This document shows positions 23,566 to 64,000 of a DNA stretch of 64,000 bases, one piece after another (position 1 is the stretch's first letter; each line of letters opens with the position of its first letter). The stretch lies in the NCBI GenBank assembly GCA_009760855.2, contig WPIO01000134.1:265001-329000 (forward strand), given 5' to 3'. Both the position numbers and the translations under genes were made by a program. The notes below the pieces were generated by a model. That model had not been told where the DNA came from. It saw nothing but the letters and a program-made list of their open reading frames with translations, and made no database searches. This stretch comes from Cristatella mucedo (taxonomy: Eukaryota > Bryozoa > Phylactolaemata > Cristatellidae).

Positions 23566-25250
23566 TAGTGTAGCTTTTCCGAAGAAGGACTCCTTGATTT
23601 CCGCTGGCGCGTGCTGCCTGATGCTTAAAACGTATTCGGACGAATTGTCGCAGAACTGAGCGTTAGCTCAACCACGCGAGGCCGAAGGCGATTCGCAGAA
23701 AGTAACGAAAGCACGAAGAATACGCTTGGCCCACCACCACCACCACCACCACCCCCCCCCCCGGAGGTTTTTGCTCTACGACGGTCCTGCAGCGGCGGCT
23801 CGAGGAGGCACTGGCTGCATTACAGCACCACACATCCGAGCCCTTTTTGGCGAATCCCCCTTCGTTGCCGCTATTTGCACGGTTTTGTCGGTTCGGAGCT
23901 GAGCTGAGCGTGGCTGGAGAGCCGACCGATTCAAAGTGATCGCGCAAGCGGAGCTTCTCACCCTGCTCTCGCTCCGCCTCCTCCGAAGGCTTCGAGCTTC
24001 TTCATCTCATTTTACAGTACTCCTTTCTTCCTCTCCAGTTTTTGAGCAACTCCTTGTCATTATCCCTTCCTTACCTTCTACATCTTCGCCATCAGAGAGC
24101 TCCAATCTTCCTGTGATTGTAATGAAGCCATTGCATTCTGCGATGTCGAACGAATAATCAAGAAGTGTGGCAACACTTTCCCTTGACGTGGTAAGAACAC
24201 TCAGTCTAAGCTATTCACATCAAAATAGAACTAACAGATTTAATGGAAAGTATTCCGGCACGTTCTCGATTGAGTAGGAGAAGAAGTAGGGCTTTGCGAA
24301 CACAATCTTTGATAGTGTGGCACTGATGTAACTGAGCATGAAGTAGTACTTTTCTGCATAAAGGCAGGTTTTGTGTTTTTTATTGCATTTTGCCATGACG
24401 TCTCCTAAAACTAGCATGCAGGAAAAAGAGAGCACCCAGGCTGGAAATGTGCAGTCTCTCTCCTTTTCAGTCTGTCAACCTCCCGGTCTCTATTTCGCTG
24501 GCTCACTCATTACCTGCACTTGTGTGTGTGTGTGCTCGCCCTTGTCTGTATATGCTTGTGGTGTATGTGCGTTTTATGCGGTCACAGCCACTTCGGTGTG
24601 TACTGTGGTTACGTCGGGGCTAGCTACATCCAAGATGGCCAAGCTGAACCTATAGCGACTCTTTCGTAATTATGCTAAGCTACTTGCAATATACGCAATA
24701 TAATAATATAAAAAATACGTCCACGGCCATTAGAATGCTACTAATCCACCAGGGTGGGTAGCAACAGATACTTACCAACCGTCACTGCTTACTTTACAGT
24801 AGTCAAACTGAGTTGGTAACCCGTGGCTAGATCACAGGAGTGCCGACAGGTAGCTAAAGGCTCAGACATAGATGCCACGTCTTTCTTTCCTTAGCAACGA
24901 AATTTAATGCCTATTAGTGCTGAAATATTCGGGCTTTCGGTTTCTTTTTATCAGATACTCAAAAATAAGAGAACAAGTATACAGGTTTTATAAAGGCAAC
25001 AAAAGGGCTTTTCCTCGTGCGACCAACGAGGAACCTGACGAATGTACCGAAGTCACCCGATATCTGCATGTCTGCAGAACCAGCAGATCCGAAACTGCAT
25101 GCCATGCTGTCTGGTACCGGTCTCCTAAACTGTATTAGTGAAAATTCGCAGGGTTATATATTTTAGCAAGGCTTATTTTCTAAAATTCCGAATGTCGACA
25201 GAAGCATCCAAATGCAGCAACAAACAGCACAAGTGACTGTATCTAAATGC
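23566..25250. other. Intergenic, nothing recognised apart from a CCA/poly-C tract
   Basis: The stretch 23600-24000 is GC-rich with CpG; the rest is AT-rich. No conserved frame seen. Confidence 0.5.
23735..23763. repeat. (CCA)n and poly-C tract
   Basis: Eight CCA units followed by a run of C. Confidence 0.9.
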
Positions 25251-25255
25251 ATATG

Positions 25256-25261
25256 TTTATT
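25256..25261 (-). terminator. Polyadenylation signal for ACSS2
   Basis: AATAAA on the minus strand (tttatt on plus), 495 bases beyond the ACSS2 stop. Assigned by position; no transcript evidence. Confidence 0.45.
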
Positions 25262-25481
25262 ATGACACATGGCTAAGACAGAACTGGCATTAGTTGATTA
25301 GAGCCGACAGCCGTATCACCAGGTGGCAGCAGCAGCAAGCGGCCCGGAGAGTAGCCCTCAGAGCGGCACGCAGCAATGCTCACACAATATGGCCACAGCA
25401 GGCAGAGGACCCGACACTAGAGCTTGGCTAAGCTATACGATTATTGCCCGATAGCTACGGTTACATATGTATATATACGGT

Positions 25482-25610
25482 TATATATATATATATATAT
25501 ATCCATGACACACAGTGTTCACAAGATTGGTGACTAACTGACTAACACCAGGAATGGCATGGCTACACAGATCAGCTATTCAACAAATAAATCACAGGAT
25601 CTCAAGTACT

Positions 25611-25645
<35 letters not shown>
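25482..25645. repeat. Short (TA)n and (GA)n tracts near ACSS2 3' end
   Basis: (TA)n at about 25483-25502 and (GA)n at 25613-25645, inside the ACSS2 3' UTR region. Confidence 0.9.
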
Positions 25646-25648
<3 letters not shown>

Positions 25649-25755
25649 TATGAAATGAGGAAATAAGTAAAAAAAAAAGTGACAACTAGAACCGCTGTGA
25701 CACTCAGCTCGGCACGGTGCTTTCTTCGGCACCAGCCATCGTCGGCTTGGCGAGT

Positions 25756-61816
<36,061 letters not shown>

Positions 61817-62144
61817 CGCCAGGCGAGTGATCCCACTATCTACACAAGCAGCGCTAAAAAAGGACCGCACTTCCGCCGCTAGCCATTCGCCGTTACTCCA
61901 CCACGTGGCTCGGTCTGACGAGCGAGCCCGGAGCTTCGAAAAGCCCTGGCGCCCGCGCCCGCCCTACGCGGAGTACCTGGACAGCGGAGTATTAATGTCT
62001 ACGGCGCTAGACGATCTCCTGTCTGGATAAGTGCCGATAGCATGAAGACATCCGATTATCGTCAGCCGCCGACTTACGAAATAGATATGGACCGGAAAAT
62101 CTGTATGAAGTCGAATTTTCGTAGGTCAATGATAGAGATACAAT

Positions 62145-62285
62145 TCATTTTTATAGCGCCCCAGGAGAACTTGATCTCTATTCAGGCGCCTTGATCTCTA
62201 TTCAGGCGCTTCATATAAGCCTCCGGGCTCGAGCCCACGACCTCAGCCAGACCTTGGTCAGGGCGAGCACCTTAACCGCTGTATA
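62145..62285 (-). mobile_element. SINE S2 copy with internal duplication
   Basis: Same head and LINE A-type tail as the 60445 copy. A 20-base unit (ttgatctctattcaggcgc plus one base) is duplicated in tandem at about 62171-62210. Outside and upstream of ACSS2. Confidence 0.78.
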
Positions 62286-62489
62286 TAATAATGGTATGTG
62301 GTACGTGCTATGATGGTAATTTCTGACGACATGGAAAGGTAAACGAAGGAAATTTTTTTTTACAAATACATAGCAGATAAGAACATGTAAATCAGATTAA
62401 ATTTAAAAACCATAATGTGGAGTATTTTTTAGCGTACAGAGGCTGGTAGTTGCAGGACTGACTGTGCATTGTGTACTGTTGGGTGGACG

Positions 62490-62565
62490 GTGAGGAGTCG
62501 AACGGTCTTTTGGAGGATCACCAACTCCCTCTACCTCTAAACCACCGCGACTGGTGGATGGCTGA
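62490..62565 (-). mobile_element. tRNA-like sequence, probable third SINE head
   Basis: In the minus direction: cagtcgcggtggtttagagg tagagggagttgg (A-box-like) and aaagaccgttcgactcctca (B-box-like GTTCGACTCC). It cannot be folded with certainty as an intact tRNA, so a SINE head or tRNA pseudogene is likelier. Confidence 0.5.
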
Positions 62566-62569
62566 GGTG

Positions 62570-63475
62570 AACCGACCCGGACGAATTTCTAATTTTTTCT
62601 TGGATACATTTTGATTTTCGATTTTATGCGTGACCGTGACCGAGTTCGTATCTCCGAATTTTCGTAAGTCTGAACCGTCTGAAGTCGGAGGCTGACCGCG
62701 TATATATTTCTGATTGGAATGGAGCCGCCGGCAGCTGAGGCACTGTAGCATGTGAACACTTTGACGTTGGACCGGCTTATGGTTTAATGAGGACCGCTGG
62801 GCGTGCTTATTTGTGCGCTTTATGGCTGGCTATGGATTTATGACGCCTCACGATGTAACTGACTCACGAATTCGTGAGGATGATGAGATACAGCTTGGGC
62901 AGGGAGATCGAGTTCAGTGCGTACCGAGTGCGGGAGGTGGGAAATATGCGTAAATGCACACTACTTGCTCCTGAGCGCTATTTTCCGGGCTTTACAGCAA
63001 AAACCGACTGCCGGAAACCGAGAGCCCGCGGTCTTTCGTCCTTGGAAAGGCCGAGAGGCTGTCCAGAAAAGTACTCAGCAAACATGAATATGTTCGTGGC
63101 CACTGGTTGGTTAGACCCCTGTCTATTAACATCAACTGAATCGCGCACGAAAGGCGCACCGAAAAAAAGCTTACTAGGGCTATGAAAATCAAGGGAACAG
63201 ATTCATTTTTAGAAGCAGTACACTTCTACTAATCCATAATTACGGGTGACTCCCTTGATCAGTTTGCTGTGATACAAATGGTGCCCATTCTCGCTCATTG
63301 CCCTCTCGCATTTCTAAATCCTCGAAGCTCTCTCATTTCTAAATCTTGCGAATCTCTTGCATTGAGTCCATCTAACTTCGGGCTGCCAATAGCAGCCCGA
63401 ATTGCAATAGCAGCGAGCTATAGCTACCCCCAGTATTAATTACTGCTTTATTCCAGATTTTTTATTTGATTTCGA
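62570..63475. other. Upstream flank of ACSS2, nothing recognised
   Basis: No conserved frame on either strand before the LINE at 63480. Confidence 0.5.
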
Positions 63476-63479
63476 TTCA

Positions 63480-64000
63480 CTGTTCCAGAAATTGTGTCCT
63501 AGTTCTAGATAATTTTAACATTCATTTTGATGACCAAATTTACCCCTTATAATAGAAATTGTGTCCTTGACTAATTCACTTTTCTTATGGCTCACGCACA
63601 TGGCCTCATTAACAACAACAGTCGCATTCCAGATCAAATATTTGTCCATAATTGCATGCAATTAACTCCTATTATTACTAATTTTTGAACATCTGACCGT
63701 AAGCGAATTTCATTCAGTCGGCAGTTTGTGTTCCCTTCGGCTTTAAAAAATTGGTTATGAAATGCTAAACCTCAAGACCCTTGGCATCAATAGCGTCCGC
63801 AAAAATAGCTTGTGCTCAATCCTAAGTCCGGTCTGTCATCCATATTGAAATGCTATAACACGACGCTAACTAATTTTTCGGACGAGTTTTCTCCTCTAAT
63901 TAAGAAAATTGTACGCCATTGCCCATACGGCCTTTGGTTAACTGTAGATATTGAAAAAGTTCAGACTACTAATCGCAAGTTTGAGAAAGCTTACAAAAGT
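63480..64000 (+). mobile_element. 5' part of a LINE (endonuclease end and linker), runs off the window
   Basis: DNFNIHFDDQ near 63505 resembles the GDFNIHVDD motif of APE-type LINE endonucleases. Later frames give ILKCYNTTLTNFSDEFSPLI and PYGLWLTVDIEKVQTTNRKF, the linker preceding the RT in CR1/L2 elements. Frameshifted. It could belong to family A or B. Confidence 0.7.

Overview
This is a window of animal (metazoan) nuclear DNA. It has GT-AG introns, genes spread over tens of kilobases, and dense non-LTR retrotransposons, tRNA-derived SINEs, DNA-transposon fossils and long microsatellites. Nothing bacterial or organellar was seen. The species cannot be fixed from the sequence. The repeat content and compact protein variants suggest an invertebrate, but that is inference.

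Three conserved host genes are supported. (1) At 4993-6008 (+) lies the 3' terminal coding exon of an OXSR1/STK39 (Fray-type) kinase; its upstream exons were not found and are probably to the left of the window. (2) At 16416-10838 (-) lies a complete two-exon FADS6-type fatty acid desaturase, 363 residues, with all three histidine boxes. (3) At 61816-25756 (-) lies a complete cytosolic acetyl-CoA synthetase (ACSS2 type). I assembled it from 13 coding exons with consistent splice phases, giving 695 residues, close to the usual family length. Its first intron (12.9 kb) and fifth intron (8.5 kb) are largely retrotransposon debris.

The remaining DNA is mostly repeats. LINE family A (CR1/L2-like reverse transcriptase) has a conserved 3' tail ending in (TTA)n. 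LINE family B (also CR1/L2-like) ends in TTACA pentamers. SINE family S1 has a tRNA-like head and an ATTT tail. SINE family S2 has a tRNA-like head joined to the LINE A tail, so it probably borrows LINE A's machinery. There is also a fold-back MITE (4430-4858) just upstream of the kinase exon, a Tigger/pogo remnant (21308-22740), a possible LTR plus primer-binding site (20368-20870), a dead Tc1-like transposase (50290-51500), and long (TA), (CT), (CA) and (GA) tracts. Several GA tracts lie inside or next to LINE tails.

The three genes do not form a pathway unit. ACSS2 makes acetyl-CoA for lipid synthesis and histone acetylation, FADS6 is a presumed lipid desaturase, and the kinase controls ion cotransporters. 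Their adjacency is probably incidental.
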